Below, piece after piece: positions 9,873-18,890 of a stretch of 64,000 nt of DNA. Position numbers and translations under genes: made by a program. Location of the stretch: NCBI GenBank assembly GCA_009877105.1, contig WXFD01000011.1, positions 110,485 to 174,484 on the forward strand. Reading direction: 5' to 3'. The notes below the pieces were generated by a model. The model made no database searches. It was not told where the DNA came from and worked only from the letters and a program-made list of their open reading frames with translations. Numbering within the stretch: position 1 is the first letter of the stretch; each line of letters begins with the position of its first letter. The DNA comes from Bacteroidales bacterium (GTDB lineage: Bacteria > Bacteroidota > Bacteroidia > Bacteroidales > VadinHA17).

Positions 9873-10886
9873 TCAGTCTTCCCTGTTCCTTTGAGGAATT
9901 CCGGATATCATGAAAAATGATATTGTTCCTACAATAACAACAAAAATCAACTGTGATTCGTGAGTCAGGAATGCATATACAAGCCCGTCTTCGATTTTCA
10001 CGCCTTTCACAAATGCAAGCCCTCTTGATATTATGTAATGGAAAGCTCCCAGTCCGCTTTGTACCGGAGCGGACATTGCCAGCCCTCCTATAACCAGCAG
10101 GAATATGCTGTCACTGAAAGTCAGATGAGACGTTGAGTCGATTGCATAGACGACAATCCATGTCATAAGCGTGTAATTGAACCATATAAAGACAGTATGG
10201 AAAATGAATTCCCATTTGTTTTTAAGGTGTATTATGGTTTTCAATCCGTTAACAAAGCCTTTTACCGTATCGATAATTTTTGCAAAGAATCTGATCTTCC
10301 GTAATCTGTGTCTGAATTTTACCAGTAGAAAAAGTGCAAGGATCATGACAATCAATAAAACCAGCCAGACCAGCCATGTAAATCCAAACATTGAAAAGAC
10401 CTTCTGCTGAAGCGGTATAAGGATGCTTACCTTGAGGAACTGGTTTATCTGCTCACCTCTCTGCAGGACAAGGGCAACCGTTATGGAAAGGAGTGAAATA
10501 AGGTCGATGGTACGTTCGATTACAACAGTTCCGAAAAGCTGGTCAACTGGTATCTTTTCTTTTTTGCCAAGGGCAACGCACCGTGTTATTTCTCCGAGAC
10601 GGGGCAACGCAAGATTTGCCAGATAACCTGTCATGAGGGAAAAAAAACTGTTTTTAAATGATGGGTTGTAACCAAGCGGTTTTATAAGGAGTACCCACCT
10701 TCTGGTCCTGCTTAGGTAGGCGAACAAACCGAATATGACCGAAAGGATCACCCATTTGTAATCGGCATCCTGCAGACCGGCAATAAGCTTCCGAGTTTCA
10801 ACATTACGGAATGCCAGCCATAATAGGATTATCCCGATAACAAGAAATATAAGGAACTTGATGGTTTGAATTAAGGATTTTCTCAA
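9873..10886 (-). CDS. Lysylphosphatidylglycerol synthase transmembrane-domain (flippase-like) protein
   Basis: The 337-residue integral membrane protein has about eight hydrophobic segments (for example 10-24, 43-58, 125-143 and 168-188). Internal sequences such as LSRTRRWVLLIKPLGYNP and PVQSGLGAFHYIISRGL are typical of the LPG synthase TM region family (formerly UPF0104). The cytoplasmic aminoacyl-transferase domain of full MprF is absent, so only a flippase-like or lipid-handling role can be suggested. The start is TTG: an in-frame stop lies two codons upstream. The start codon is one base from the panD stop, which points to translational coupling. Confidence 0.8.
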   Translation of the reverse strand: MRKSLIQTIKFLIFLVIGIILLWLAFRNVETRKLIAGLQDADYKWVILSVIFGLFAYLSRTRRWVLLIKPLGYNPSFKNSFFSLMTGYLANLALPRLGEITRCVALGKKEKIPVDQLFGTVVIERTIDLISLLSITVALVLQRGEQINQFLKVSILIPLQQKVFSMFGFTWLVWLVLLIVMILALFLLVKFRHRLRKIRFFAKIIDTVKGFVNGLKTIIHLKNKWEFIFHTVFIWFNYTLMTWIVVYAIDSTSHLTFSDSIFLLVIGGLAMSAPVQSGLGAFHYIISRGLAFVKGVKIEDGLVYAFLTHESQLIFVVIVGTISFFMISGIPQRNRED

Positions 10887-10887
10887 T

Positions 10888-11238
10888 TCAGATCAGTTTA
10901 TTGGTTTTAGTGTCAGGGAATATGATTGCTGGCCTGAAAGACTTTGCCTCCCCGGGTTCCATAAATGCATATGACATTATTATCACCACGTCGCCCACAA
11001 CTACCTTTCTGGCCGCTGGGCCATTGAGACAGATCTGACCTGACCCCCTTTCCCCCCTGATGGCATACGTTTCGAGGCGTTCCCCGTTGTTGACGTTGAG
11101 AACCTGAACCTTTTCATTTTCAATAATCCCCGAGGCATCCATCAGATCTTCATCAATCGACACACTTCCGACGTAATGCAGATTTGCTTCCGTTACTGTT
11201 ACTTTATGAATTTTTGATTTCAGAACCTCTATAACCAT
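10888..11238 (-). CDS. panD: Aspartate 1-decarboxylase
   Basis: The 116-residue pyruvoyl enzyme makes beta-alanine from L-aspartate for pantothenate and CoA synthesis. The self-cleavage site Gly24-Ser25 (HYVGSVSID), which generates the pyruvoyl group, and Lys9 near the active site are present. Length is at the short end for PanD (116-140). It lies 50 bp downstream of panC in the same direction, so beta-alanine production and its ligation to pantoate are co-located. panB is not in the window. Confidence 0.96.
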   Translation of the reverse strand: MVIEVLKSKIHKVTVTEANLHYVGSVSIDEDLMDASGIIENEKVQVLNVNNGERLETYAIRGERGSGQICLNGPAARKVVVGDVVIIMSYAFMEPGEAKSFRPAIIFPDTKTNKLI

Positions 11239-11288
11239 ATTTTCGGTGATTGGATTAGTGCGTAAATTTAATTATCTTTTTCTTGTGA

Positions 11289-12143
11289 TTATACCTGGAT
11301 TTCAATATTATCAATGAGCCTGATCTTTCCGGCCATCACGGCTATGCAACCAAAATAACGGCATCCTTCCCTGACCTCTGATTTGTTTTTTAGCGGAATC
11401 AGTTCAATGTCGTCGGCAATCTCAAAATATTCCACGGTAAATCCCGGGATTTTTTCTATCATGTCCTTCACGTCTTTTTTTAATTCAGCGATTTCCTTGC
11501 TTTTGAACCTTTCCGAAGCTAAGTTCAGTGCTTTGAAAATAGTCGCTGCATTTTTTCTTATTTCCGGATCCAGCAGGCGGTTTCGGCTGCTCATGGCAAG
11601 CCCGTCAGCTTCCCTGATTATAGGGCAGCCCACTATCCTGACCCTGTTTCCGGTCTGTCGGACCAGTTCCCTTATTACTGCAAGCTGCTGGAAATCCTTC
11701 TGCCCGAAATAGGCAATGTCGGGCCTGACAATGGCAAAGAGCCTGCTTACAACCTGAGCAACACCATTGAAATGACCAGGCCTGTGCAAGGCCTCCATAA
11801 CGTTGTCGAGGTTGCCGAAGTGAAACTGCCGGGTATCTTTTTCGGGGTAAATCTCCCTGTCGGAAGGAGTAAAAACAATATCGTCAGTTCTGAGATGATT
11901 TTTAAGAAGAGCAAGGTCCTCTTCCAAGGTCCTGGGGTAATTTTCAAGATCTTTCGGATCATTGAACTGGGTCGGATTGACATAAATGCTTGTAACTACA
12001 AGAGGAGTTTCATCTGTTGCCCTGTTTACAAGTGACAGGTGCCCCGCATGAAGGGCTCCCATTGTAGGAACAAATCCAACAGGGGAAAGCAATGTACCGC
12101 CTATTGCTTTCTCCAACTCCTCTGCCTTGCTTATTACCTTCAT
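11289..12143 (-). CDS. panC: Pantoate--beta-alanine ligase (pantothenate synthetase)
   Basis: The 284-residue cytoplasmic enzyme condenses D-pantoate and beta-alanine with ATP to form pantothenate. Visible motifs are PTMGALHAGHLSLV (the HIGH-like nucleotide site), YVNPTQFNDPKDLENYPRT, YFGQKDFQQLAVIRELV and SSRNRLL (the KMSKS-like loop). Length is normal. It heads a panC-panD-flippase-like operon and is divergent from the GT5-like gene across 169 bp. Confidence 0.97.
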   Translation of the reverse strand: MKVISKAEELEKAIGGTLLSPVGFVPTMGALHAGHLSLVNRATDETPLVVTSIYVNPTQFNDPKDLENYPRTLEEDLALLKNHLRTDDIVFTPSDREIYPEKDTRQFHFGNLDNVMEALHRPGHFNGVAQVVSRLFAIVRPDIAYFGQKDFQQLAVIRELVRQTGNRVRIVGCPIIREADGLAMSSRNRLLDPEIRKNAATIFKALNLASERFKSKEIAELKKDVKDMIEKIPGFTVEYFEIADDIELIPLKNKSEVREGCRYFGCIAVMAGKIRLIDNIEIQV

Positions 12144-12269
12144 AAACTGTGAATATTATGCAAACCTAAGTTAAAATTGACAATTATCTGCCCTTTTTAA
12201 CATTATTAAAAATAATCCGGGGCTTTGTACCCGACAAAGCATGTTGATAATTTTGTCATTTTTTATTAG

Positions 12270-12277
12270 TATCTTTG
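12270..12277 (+). promoter_or_regulatory. Putative Bacteroidota -7 promoter box
   Basis: TATCTTTG matches TAnnTTTG and lies 35 bp upstream of the GT5-like gene's ATG, inside the panC divergent region. A TTTTG at 12251-12255 is too close (14 bp) and a TTG at 12244-12246 slightly too far (23 bp) to be a standard -33 element. Confidence 0.4.
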
Positions 12278-12312
12278 CAAATTGGATACGATAGGTATAT
12301 CGAGGCAGGTAA

Positions 12313-13119
12313 ATGGAAAGCAAGAAGGTATTATTCATTTCGCAGGAGATCACTCCATACTTGGCTGAAACAAAATTATCAAAAATCGGAAGGTATCTTC
12401 CCCAGCACATTCAGGAAAAAGGTAAGGAGATACGGACTTTTATGCCGAAGTTCGGAAGTATTAATGAGCGCAGGAACCAGCTTCATGAGGTGATCCGGCT
12501 TTCGGGAATGAACCTTATAATTGATGATACCGATCACCCGCTTATAATTAAAGTTGCCTCGATACAATCTGCAAGAATGCAGGTCTATTTTATTGACAAT
12601 GACGATTATTTCCAGCGCAAATATACTGTTGCCGATTCAACTGGCAAGGAGTTCGAGGATAATGATGAAAGGGCACTTTTTTTTGCCAGGGGCGTTATAG
12701 AAACTGTAAAAAAACTTCGGTGGGCACCCGACATCGTGCATTGCCACGGGTGGATGACATCCCTGGTCCCCGTATACCTGAGAAGCATTTACAGCGATGA
12801 TCCTTTATTTCATGATTACAAGATAGTTTATTCGGTTTATAATAATGGTTTTAAAACTCCGTTCAGACCGACATTTGCAGATAAACTTAGATATGACGGC
12901 GTGGACGGGGAAAACCTGAAACTGGTGAAGAACCCTGATTTCATTAACGTCTCGAAACTTGCAATAAAATACTCAGATGCAATAATTATCGGAAGCGAAG
13001 AGATCAATTCCGAACTGTACCGGCATATAAAATCAGTAAACAAACCCTATCTGGATTATCACGATGAATCCACCTATGTCGACGCATACAATGATTTTTA
13101 TGATAAGATACTCTCCTGA
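12313..13119 (+). CDS. Truncated glycogen/starch synthase-like protein (GT5 N-terminal domain only)
   Basis: The 268-residue protein matches only the N-terminal catalytic domain of GT5 glycogen synthases. It begins KVLFISQEITPYLAETKLSKIGRYLP and holds DIVHCHGWMTSLVPVYLR, matching the family's HxHDW region. Full enzymes are about 480 residues, and the C-terminal Rossmann domain with its nucleotide-sugar acid pair is missing. The KxGGL motif near the N-terminus, which contacts ADP-glucose, is also not recognisable (AETKLSKIG). It is therefore unlikely to be an active synthase alone. The position opposite panC resembles what I recall from other Bacteroidota, which would make this a conserved short form and not a local truncation. 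Confidence 0.75.
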   Translation: MESKKVLFISQEITPYLAETKLSKIGRYLPQHIQEKGKEIRTFMPKFGSINERRNQLHEVIRLSGMNLIIDDTDHPLIIKVASIQSARMQVYFIDNDDYFQRKYTVADSTGKEFEDNDERALFFARGVIETVKKLRWAPDIVHCHGWMTSLVPVYLRSIYSDDPLFHDYKIVYSVYNNGFKTPFRPTFADKLRYDGVDGENLKLVKNPDFINVSKLAIKYSDAIIIGSEEINSELYRHIKSVNKPYLDYHDESTYVDAYNDFYDKILS

Positions 13120-13347
13120 TTTTATCATTTAATTCGGGAATCCGGTTTCCATTCACAATATTTTTCAAATTTCCTTGTTCATTATTCAATTAGTTCTTAG
13201 GGAAATAAGTCAGGTATAAACAGTCCTGGGTGATCATTGATCCGGCCCGGATTCTTATACTCCCTGATAAATTGAATATAGTTGTCCGGAACTTTGGCCA
13301 CGCGAGGCTGATCAGCCGGGGTACCGTGTAAGGCCGGGGGCCGTTGA

Positions 13348-15369
13348 ATGATATTAAAACCTTTAAAAATGAATGTGTCTGACGATTACAGGAGCCTCTC
13401 GGTCCCGGAGGCCGAGCAGCTGAAGGCAAACGGATGCAAAAGCAGCGACTGGGCAAAGATACAGGTCAGGGAAGGATTCGATCCGTCAAGATGTGTCAAT
13501 GTTGTCTTTTCCGGGTACAACAGGCTGGGGTCCTTCAGGGGATCCTGTACGGATGAATCGGGCATTGAGTACAAATGCGGTATTTATAATGCAACTATCC
13601 ATAACTGTACAATAGGGTCAGATTCCCATATAAACAATATCGGAGATTGCCTGGCAAACTACAGGATTGATGACAGGGTCATAATCAGAAACTGCGGAAA
13701 GCTGAATACTGAAGGCGTCACATCCTTTGGCAACGGAACTGAAGTAGCAGTTTTGAATGAAACGGGGGGGCGTTCGGTGAAGATTTGGGACAGGCTTTCT
13801 GCCCATGAAGCCTATATAATAGCACTCTACAGGCATAGAATAAAGGCTGTCAGAAAAATTGAGGAGATGGTCTCGGAATATTCCCGGTCAGTCAGCTCCG
13901 ACACGGGATATATCGGCTATGGTTCAAGAATTCTTAATTGCCAGACCATAACCAACGTGAAGATCGGACCGCATAGCCGCATTGAAGGTGTTATAAGGCT
14001 GCATGACGGATCTGTCAACAGTTGCAGTGAGGATCCGGTTTTTATAGGCCCGGGGGTTATCATGGAACATTTTATCGTGTGTTCAGGATCGATTGTTACC
14101 GAATCAACCCTTATCGATAAATGTTTCATTGGTCAGGGCTGCGTACTGGGGAAACACTATTCGGCCGAAAATTCACTTTTTTTCGCCAACTGCGGGGGCT
14201 ATCATGGTGAAGCATGCTCAATATTTGCCGGTCCGTATACTGTTACACACCATAAATCAACCCTGCTGATCGCGGGAATTTTTTCCTTCATGAATGCCGG
14301 GAGCGGATCTAACCAAAGCAACCACATGTACAAGCTTGGTCCCATTCACCATGGTATAATGGAAAGGGGTTCCAAAACAACCAGTGATTCCTATCTGCTC
14401 TGGCCGGCACGTATCGGGCCTTATACCCTTGTGATGGGCAGGCATTACAGGAACATGGATACTTCATCACTGCCATTTTCATATCTTATTGAAAAAAACG
14501 ATGAAAGCATCCTTGTTCCGGGGATCAATCTGCGAAGCGTGGGGACGATAAGGGATGCACAAAAATGGCCTTTGCGCGATAGAAGAAAAGATCCGGTAAA
14601 GCTCGATCAGGTGAATTTTAATCTTCTAAGTCCCTACACTATCAGGAAAATGATCGAAGGAAAAAATCTTCTGACCAGGCTCAGAACAGTCTCCGGATCA
14701 GTTTCTGCATCATATACCTATAACAACATGATGATAAAGGAAGCTTCCCTTGAAAGGGGGATAGAATTGTATCAAACCGGTATAGATAAATTCCTGGGAA
14801 ATTCGATAATCAGCAGGCTTGAGGACGGTGAAATCACATCGAATGAGGAGCTCCGGAGAAGACTGACTCCCGATCAGGAGACAGGCAGGGGTGAATGGGT
14901 TGACCTTGCCGGGTTAATAGCTCCAAAACAGGTAGTCTCGGAACTGCTGGATGATATTGAATCGGACAAAATAAACTCCATTGAGTCTGTTGTGGAAGTT
15001 TTCAGGGAAATGCACAGATCCTATTATGACTGGGAATGGACCTGGGCATGTGAACGGATTGAAGAGGAAGTAGGCAAACCTGTGGCTTCATTTACCTCAG
15101 AGGATGTGATACGACTTGTTGAACGATGGAAGAAAAGTGTCGTTTCCCTCGACAGGCTTTTGTATGAAGATGCAAGGAAGGAGTTTACAATTTCTTCCAT
15201 GACTGGTTTCGGGATAGACGGTGACGAGGAAGTCAGAAAACTCGATTTCGAACAGGTGCGTGGCGATTTTGACTCAAACACCGTGGTTGCAGCCATACAG
15301 GAGCATATTAAGCAGAAGAGCTCCCTTGGCGATAAGCTGATTGAGCGTATGAGGAGGATCAGCAGCTAA
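13348..15369 (+). CDS. DUF4954-type left-handed beta-helix protein
   Basis: The 673-residue protein has repeated hexapeptide-like turns over roughly residues 70-350 (for example IYNATIHNCTIGSDSHI, IGPHSRIEGVIRL, ESTLIDKCFIGQGCVLG). These predict a left-handed parallel beta-helix as in sugar N-acyltransferases. The C-terminal third is charged and helical. I recognise it as the Bacteroidota DUF4954 family with moderate certainty; the function is not established and I do not assign one. The beta-helix and a nearby surface-sugar block suggest nucleotide-sugar or envelope metabolism (inference). An alternative ATG lies at codon 8. It ends 6 bp from the convergent rfbB stop. Confidence 0.75.
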   Translation: MILKPLKMNVSDDYRSLSVPEAEQLKANGCKSSDWAKIQVREGFDPSRCVNVVFSGYNRLGSFRGSCTDESGIEYKCGIYNATIHNCTIGSDSHINNIGDCLANYRIDDRVIIRNCGKLNTEGVTSFGNGTEVAVLNETGGRSVKIWDRLSAHEAYIIALYRHRIKAVRKIEEMVSEYSRSVSSDTGYIGYGSRILNCQTITNVKIGPHSRIEGVIRLHDGSVNSCSEDPVFIGPGVIMEHFIVCSGSIVTESTLIDKCFIGQGCVLGKHYSAENSLFFANCGGYHGEACSIFAGPYTVTHHKSTLLIAGIFSFMNAGSGSNQSNHMYKLGPIHHGIMERGSKTTSDSYLLWPARIGPYTLVMGRHYRNMDTSSLPFSYLIEKNDESILVPGINLRSVGTIRDAQKWPLRDRRKDPVKLDQVNFNLLSPYTIRKMIEGKNLLTRLRTVSGSVSASYTYNNMMIKEASLERGIELYQTGIDKFLGNSIISRLEDGEITSNEELRRRLTPDQETGRGEWVDLAGLIAPKQVVSELLDDIESDKINSIESVVEVFREMHRSYYDWEWTWACERIEEEVGKPVASFTSEDVIRLVERWKKSVVSLDRLLYEDARKEFTISSMTGFGIDGDEEVRKLDFEQVRGDFDSNTVVAAIQEHIKQKSSLGDKLIERMRRISS

Positions 15370-15375
15370 TTGGGG

Positions 15376-16437
15376 CTATCTTCCCGAATACATCCTGTCG
15401 TAGTATTTTTCATAATCACCCGACAATACCCTTTCAAGCCACAAAGTGTTTGAAAGATACCAGTCAACCGTCTTTTCAAGTCCTTCTGAAAAATCAGGGA
15501 TGGGCGACCAGCCAAATTCACGCTGAAGTTTGGATGAATCGATGGCATACCTGAGATCATGGCCCGGTCTGTCCTTGACATAGGTTATCAGCTTTTCCGA
15601 AGTTCCTTCAGGCCTTCCCAGCTTTTGATCCATGATCCTGCATAGCAGTTTTATCAGATCAATGTTTCTCCATTCATTGTTGCCGCCAATATTATATGTT
15701 TCCCCGGGAGTGCCACGATGAAAAATCAGATCGATTGCTGAGGCATGATCTTCAACATAAAGCCAGTCGCGGATATTCTCGCCCTTTCCATAGACGGGAA
15801 CCGGTTTGTTGTTTCTGATATTGTTGATGGCCAGCGGAATGAGTTTTTCAGGAAACTGGTTGGGTCCGTAATTATTTGAACAGTTGGAGACTACCACGGG
15901 GATGCCAAAAGTATGCCAGTATGCCCTGACAAGATGGTCAGAACTGGCTTTTGATGCGGAATAGGGACTTCTTGGATCATAGGGAGTCTCTTCCGTGAAC
16001 ATTCCCTCTTTTCCAAGAGAACCGTATACTTCGTCGGTGGAGATGTGATAGAACAATTTTCCGCTATGGTCATTTTTCCATGTGGCCATCGCGGCATTGA
16101 GAAGGTTGACAGTTCCGACGATATTGGTATGAACAAATTCGTCGGGTGAGGATATTGATCTGTCGACATGCGATTCAGCCGCAAGGTGAATGACGCCGTC
16201 AAATCCGTATTTTTCAAAAAGGGCCGCGATAGTCTTTTTATCAACTATATCGGCCTTTTCAAAAATGTAGTTCGAACACTTTTCAATATCTGAAAGATTA
16301 TCAAGATTTCCCGCATATGTCAGCTTGTCGGCATTGACTATCCTGTAATGAGGATATTTTGTTACGAATCTTCTGACGACGTGCGAGCCTATAAAACCTG
16401 CACCACCGGTAATAAGTATGCTTTTTCCCATTTTCAT
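15376..16437 (-). CDS. rfbB: dTDP-glucose 4,6-dehydratase
   Basis: The 353-residue SDR-family enzyme turns dTDP-glucose into dTDP-4-keto-6-deoxyglucose, the first committed step to rhamnose and other deoxysugars. It has the NAD-binding GGAGFIGSH motif, LAAESHVDRSI, the TDE catalytic stretch (HISTDEVYGSLG) and YSASK. The chosen ATG at 16437 overlaps the galE stop as ATGA, giving coupled translation; a start 9 codons upstream would overlap galE further without adding conserved sequence. rfbA, rfbC and rfbD are not in the window, so the product's fate cannot be read here. Confidence 0.94.
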   Translation of the reverse strand: MKMGKSILITGGAGFIGSHVVRRFVTKYPHYRIVNADKLTYAGNLDNLSDIEKCSNYIFEKADIVDKKTIAALFEKYGFDGVIHLAAESHVDRSISSPDEFVHTNIVGTVNLLNAAMATWKNDHSGKLFYHISTDEVYGSLGKEGMFTEETPYDPRSPYSASKASSDHLVRAYWHTFGIPVVVSNCSNNYGPNQFPEKLIPLAINNIRNNKPVPVYGKGENIRDWLYVEDHASAIDLIFHRGTPGETYNIGGNNEWRNIDLIKLLCRIMDQKLGRPEGTSEKLITYVKDRPGHDLRYAIDSSKLQREFGWSPIPDFSEGLEKTVDWYLSNTLWLERVLSGDYEKYYDRMYSGR

Positions 16438-17462
16438 TTCTTGTTTCTTATATATTTTTCCCATTTCCAGGCAGTCTCCATTGATTCATCAAGGGAACTC
16501 ATGGTTTTCCATCCCAGTTCCTTGTTGGCATATGATGGGTCGGCCCATATTTTCACGATATCACCCGGCCTTCTGCCGGTGACTCTGTATTTCACTTTGA
16601 CACCCGTGGCTCTTTCAAAGGAATTTATTGCTTCGAAAACCGATACTCCCTTACCTGTTCCAAGGTTGAAGACTTCATAGCCGGATTTGTTTTTTTCTTC
16701 AATCAGTCTTCTGACCGCAGTCACATGTGCTTTGGCCAGATCAACAACATGGAGGTAATCACGAATGCATGAACCATCGGGCGTGTCATAATCATCGCCG
16801 AAGACCTTCAGCTCATCCCTTAATCCATAGGCGGTTTGGGTAATGTAGGGTACCAGGTTTTCAGGAATGCCCCGGGGCAGCTCACCTATTAGGGCGGAAG
16901 GATGTGCCCCGATGGGGTTAAAGTATCTTAATGCAATGGCTTTGATTCCGACTCCCGATACCACAGTGTCCCTGATGATCTCTTCACATATCTGCTTTGT
17001 GTTACCATAAGGGGATACGGCAGGCTGCATTGGAGCATCCTCTGTAACAGGAAGCTTTTCCGGCTGTCCGTAAACAGTGCATGACGATGAAAAGACAAAA
17101 TGGGGGATCTGGTATTGTTTCATCAGGTCAAGGAGATTGATGAGTGAAAGCAGGTTGTTCCTGTAATAATCCAGGGGTTTTTTCACTGATTCACCAACAG
17201 CCTTGTATGCAGCAAAATGGATAATTGCCGAGAGATTTTCGTATTTCCCGAAAAAGGAATTCAGCTTTTCCCTGTCGCACAGATCAAAAACCTCTAGTTG
17301 GGGCTTTACACCGGTTATCTGTGCAATTCTGTCAACGACTTCAGCTTCGGAATTGTACAGATTGTCGACAATGACTACCCCGAATCCCTCATTGATCAGT
17401 TCAACGACAGTATGGGACCCTATATATCCGGTTCCCCCGGTGACTAAAATTTTTTCTTTCAT
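16434..17462 (-). CDS. galE: UDP-glucose 4-epimerase
   Basis: Extended SDR epimerase that interconverts UDP-glucose and UDP-galactose (some also take the N-acetyl forms). The NAD site GGTGYIGSH, HFAAYKAVGESV, the SSSCTVYG serine stretch and the YGNTK tyrosine-lysine motif are present. The ATG at 17462 (342 residues) puts the Rossmann motif at the usual distance from the N-terminus; an ATG five codons further out is possible. It is coupled to rfbB by ATGA. Confidence 0.95.
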   Translation of the reverse strand: MKEKILVTGGTGYIGSHTVVELINEGFGVVIVDNLYNSEAEVVDRIAQITGVKPQLEVFDLCDREKLNSFFGKYENLSAIIHFAAYKAVGESVKKPLDYYRNNLLSLINLLDLMKQYQIPHFVFSSSCTVYGQPEKLPVTEDAPMQPAVSPYGNTKQICEEIIRDTVVSGVGIKAIALRYFNPIGAHPSALIGELPRGIPENLVPYITQTAYGLRDELKVFGDDYDTPDGSCIRDYLHVVDLAKAHVTAVRRLIEEKNKSGYEVFNLGTGKGVSVFEAINSFERATGVKVKYRVTGRRPGDIVKIWADPSYANKELGWKTMSSLDESMETAWKWEKYIRNKK

Positions 17463-17529
17463 TAACTGAAGGTGCAAGTAAGTATGATTTTCAATTCTCT
17501 CCTTGAGTATACTCTTTTATTGTCAACTA

Positions 17530-17859
17530 CTATTCCATTTTCGTTAAACGGGAATGATGCATACATATTTTATATATTCCTTGCGGTTCACAGCCAGGAT
17601 AACCAATAATATTTACCCTCGAAAGCTATTTCCAGATCAGGTCCGTTTTCTCCTTCATCTCACGCGTCCAGACATTTGGATCCATTATGTCAATATCTGT
17701 TCCGGAATCATCCATTTCCTTGATTCAGTCATACATCTCCAGACTCCTTATGTTGATAATATCTTCTTTGAAAAAACTTCCATTTTCAGAGCTAATGAAT
17801 GATGTGTTCTCCTTTCCCGTGTTTACCCTCTTGCATGTAATGAACCTGCTCAAATAATT
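17530..17859 (-). pseudogene. Possible decayed gene between galE and wbpB
   Basis: The 462-bp gap between the galE start (17462) and the wbpB stop (17925) has no intact gene. One minus-strand frame reads about 110 codons of protein-like sequence broken by an in-frame TGA (17725-17727) and TAG (17626-17628). Segments include ENTSFISSENGSFF, KEDIINIRSLEMYD and, after the TGA, DPNVWTREMKEKTDLIWK. It has no convincing start and I do not recognise the family. The same DNA on the plus strand holds an 82-codon frame (17554-17802), which I regard as a shadow. A remnant of a lost sugar-pathway gene is a reasonable but unproven reading. Confidence 0.3.
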
Positions 17860-17924
17860 TTATGGAAAGCGGCCCAAACCTATCAGAGTGTGTTTTGTCT
17901 CTTTTTTATAGTTTATCGTACATT

Positions 17925-18887
17925 TTAAAGATTATTATGTGCTTGCAATAATGGATGATATTCTCCTACAAGACCTACAGGTTTTGAGTTACGTATTGTA
18001 AAGGCTGTTATTATCGACTGTCGCGACTCATTAAGGCCGAAGCCTCTGCCGGCAAGAATTTCCCTGTAAGTTGCCGTATGCAGATCACCAAATCCTTCAC
18101 TGAACTCTATTTCCTCACCTTCAACCGTTATTGATCTGTAAGTCCGCTTTCCTGACTTTTTTGCCTCCGCGGGCAAATCATTATAGTCGATACTCAGAAA
18201 CCATCTTATCCGTGCTTTTTCCAGCTCAATATAGCCGGCAGCCTTATTTGGCTCGGAAACATGCACAATTATTTTCGTGGTATCACCAAAGATCCAGCCA
18301 AGCATATCGAAGAAATGAATTCCGATATTTGTGGCCACTCCCCCGGATTTTTGAATATCTCCTTTCCATGAGATGTGGTACCAGTTACCGCGGCTCGTGA
18401 TATACGACAGATCAATGTCGTAAATCTTGTCTTTCGGGCCGTTCCGGATCTTCTCCCGAAGCTCGGCTATTTTCGGATGCAGACGTAACTGCAGTACTGT
18501 GTATATTTTGCGGCCGGTTTCTTTTTCAATTTCCTGGAGGGCATCAATGTTCCATGGATTCAGGACAAGGGGCTTCTCACAGATGGCAACTGCCTGATGC
18601 CGGAGTGCAAAACGGATATGGGAATCATGCAGGTAATTGGGAGAGCATATACTTACATAATCAATTTTTGTACCTGCTCTTTTTAGTTTGTCCAGATGCC
18701 TGTCAAATCTTTCAAATTCCACAAAAAAATCGCTCTGCGGGAAATATCCGTCAAGAAGTCCTACACAATCGAATTTGTCCAGACTGGCGAGAAGATTGTT
18801 ACCAGTATCCTTGATAGCTTTCAGGTGCCGGACAGCTACAAATCCTGCCACACCAATGAGTCCAAAATTTTTCGAAGATGAGTCCAT
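17925..18887 (-). CDS. wbpB: UDP-N-acetylglucosaminuronate 3-dehydrogenase-like oxidoreductase (WbpB/WlbA)
   Basis: The 320-residue Gfo/Idh/MocA oxidoreductase has an N-terminal Rossmann motif (GLIGVAGFVAVRHLKAI), the ICEKPLVL stretch carrying the catalytic lysine, and a GGVATNIGIHFFD substrate-domain segment. The N-terminal spacing and YVSICSPNYLHDSHIRFALR are characteristic of WbpB/WlbA, which oxidises C3 of UDP-GlcNAcA using NAD recycled with 2-oxoglutarate. It lies 3 bp after wbpD, itself 2 bp after wbpE. The three together make UDP-2,3-diacetamido-glucuronate from UDP-GlcNAcA. The dehydrogenase WbpA and epimerase WbpI are not in the window. Confidence 0.88.
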   Translation of the reverse strand: MDSSSKNFGLIGVAGFVAVRHLKAIKDTGNNLLASLDKFDCVGLLDGYFPQSDFFVEFERFDRHLDKLKRAGTKIDYVSICSPNYLHDSHIRFALRHQAVAICEKPLVLNPWNIDALQEIEKETGRKIYTVLQLRLHPKIAELREKIRNGPKDKIYDIDLSYITSRGNWYHISWKGDIQKSGGVATNIGIHFFDMLGWIFGDTTKIIVHVSEPNKAAGYIELEKARIRWFLSIDYNDLPAEAKKSGKRTYRSITVEGEEIEFSEGFGDLHTATYREILAGRGFGLNESRQSIITAFTIRNSKPVGLVGEYHPLLQAHNNL

Positions 18888-18890
18888 CAG

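Noticed and set aside
17725..17727. Recoding of the in-frame TGA as tryptophan
   Set aside because: Other genes in the window use TGA as a normal stop, and a TAG also interrupts the same frame.
17554..17802. An 82-codon plus-strand frame in the galE-wbpB gap
   Set aside because: The opposite strand looks more protein-like, and this frame has no ribosome-site or homology support that I can see.
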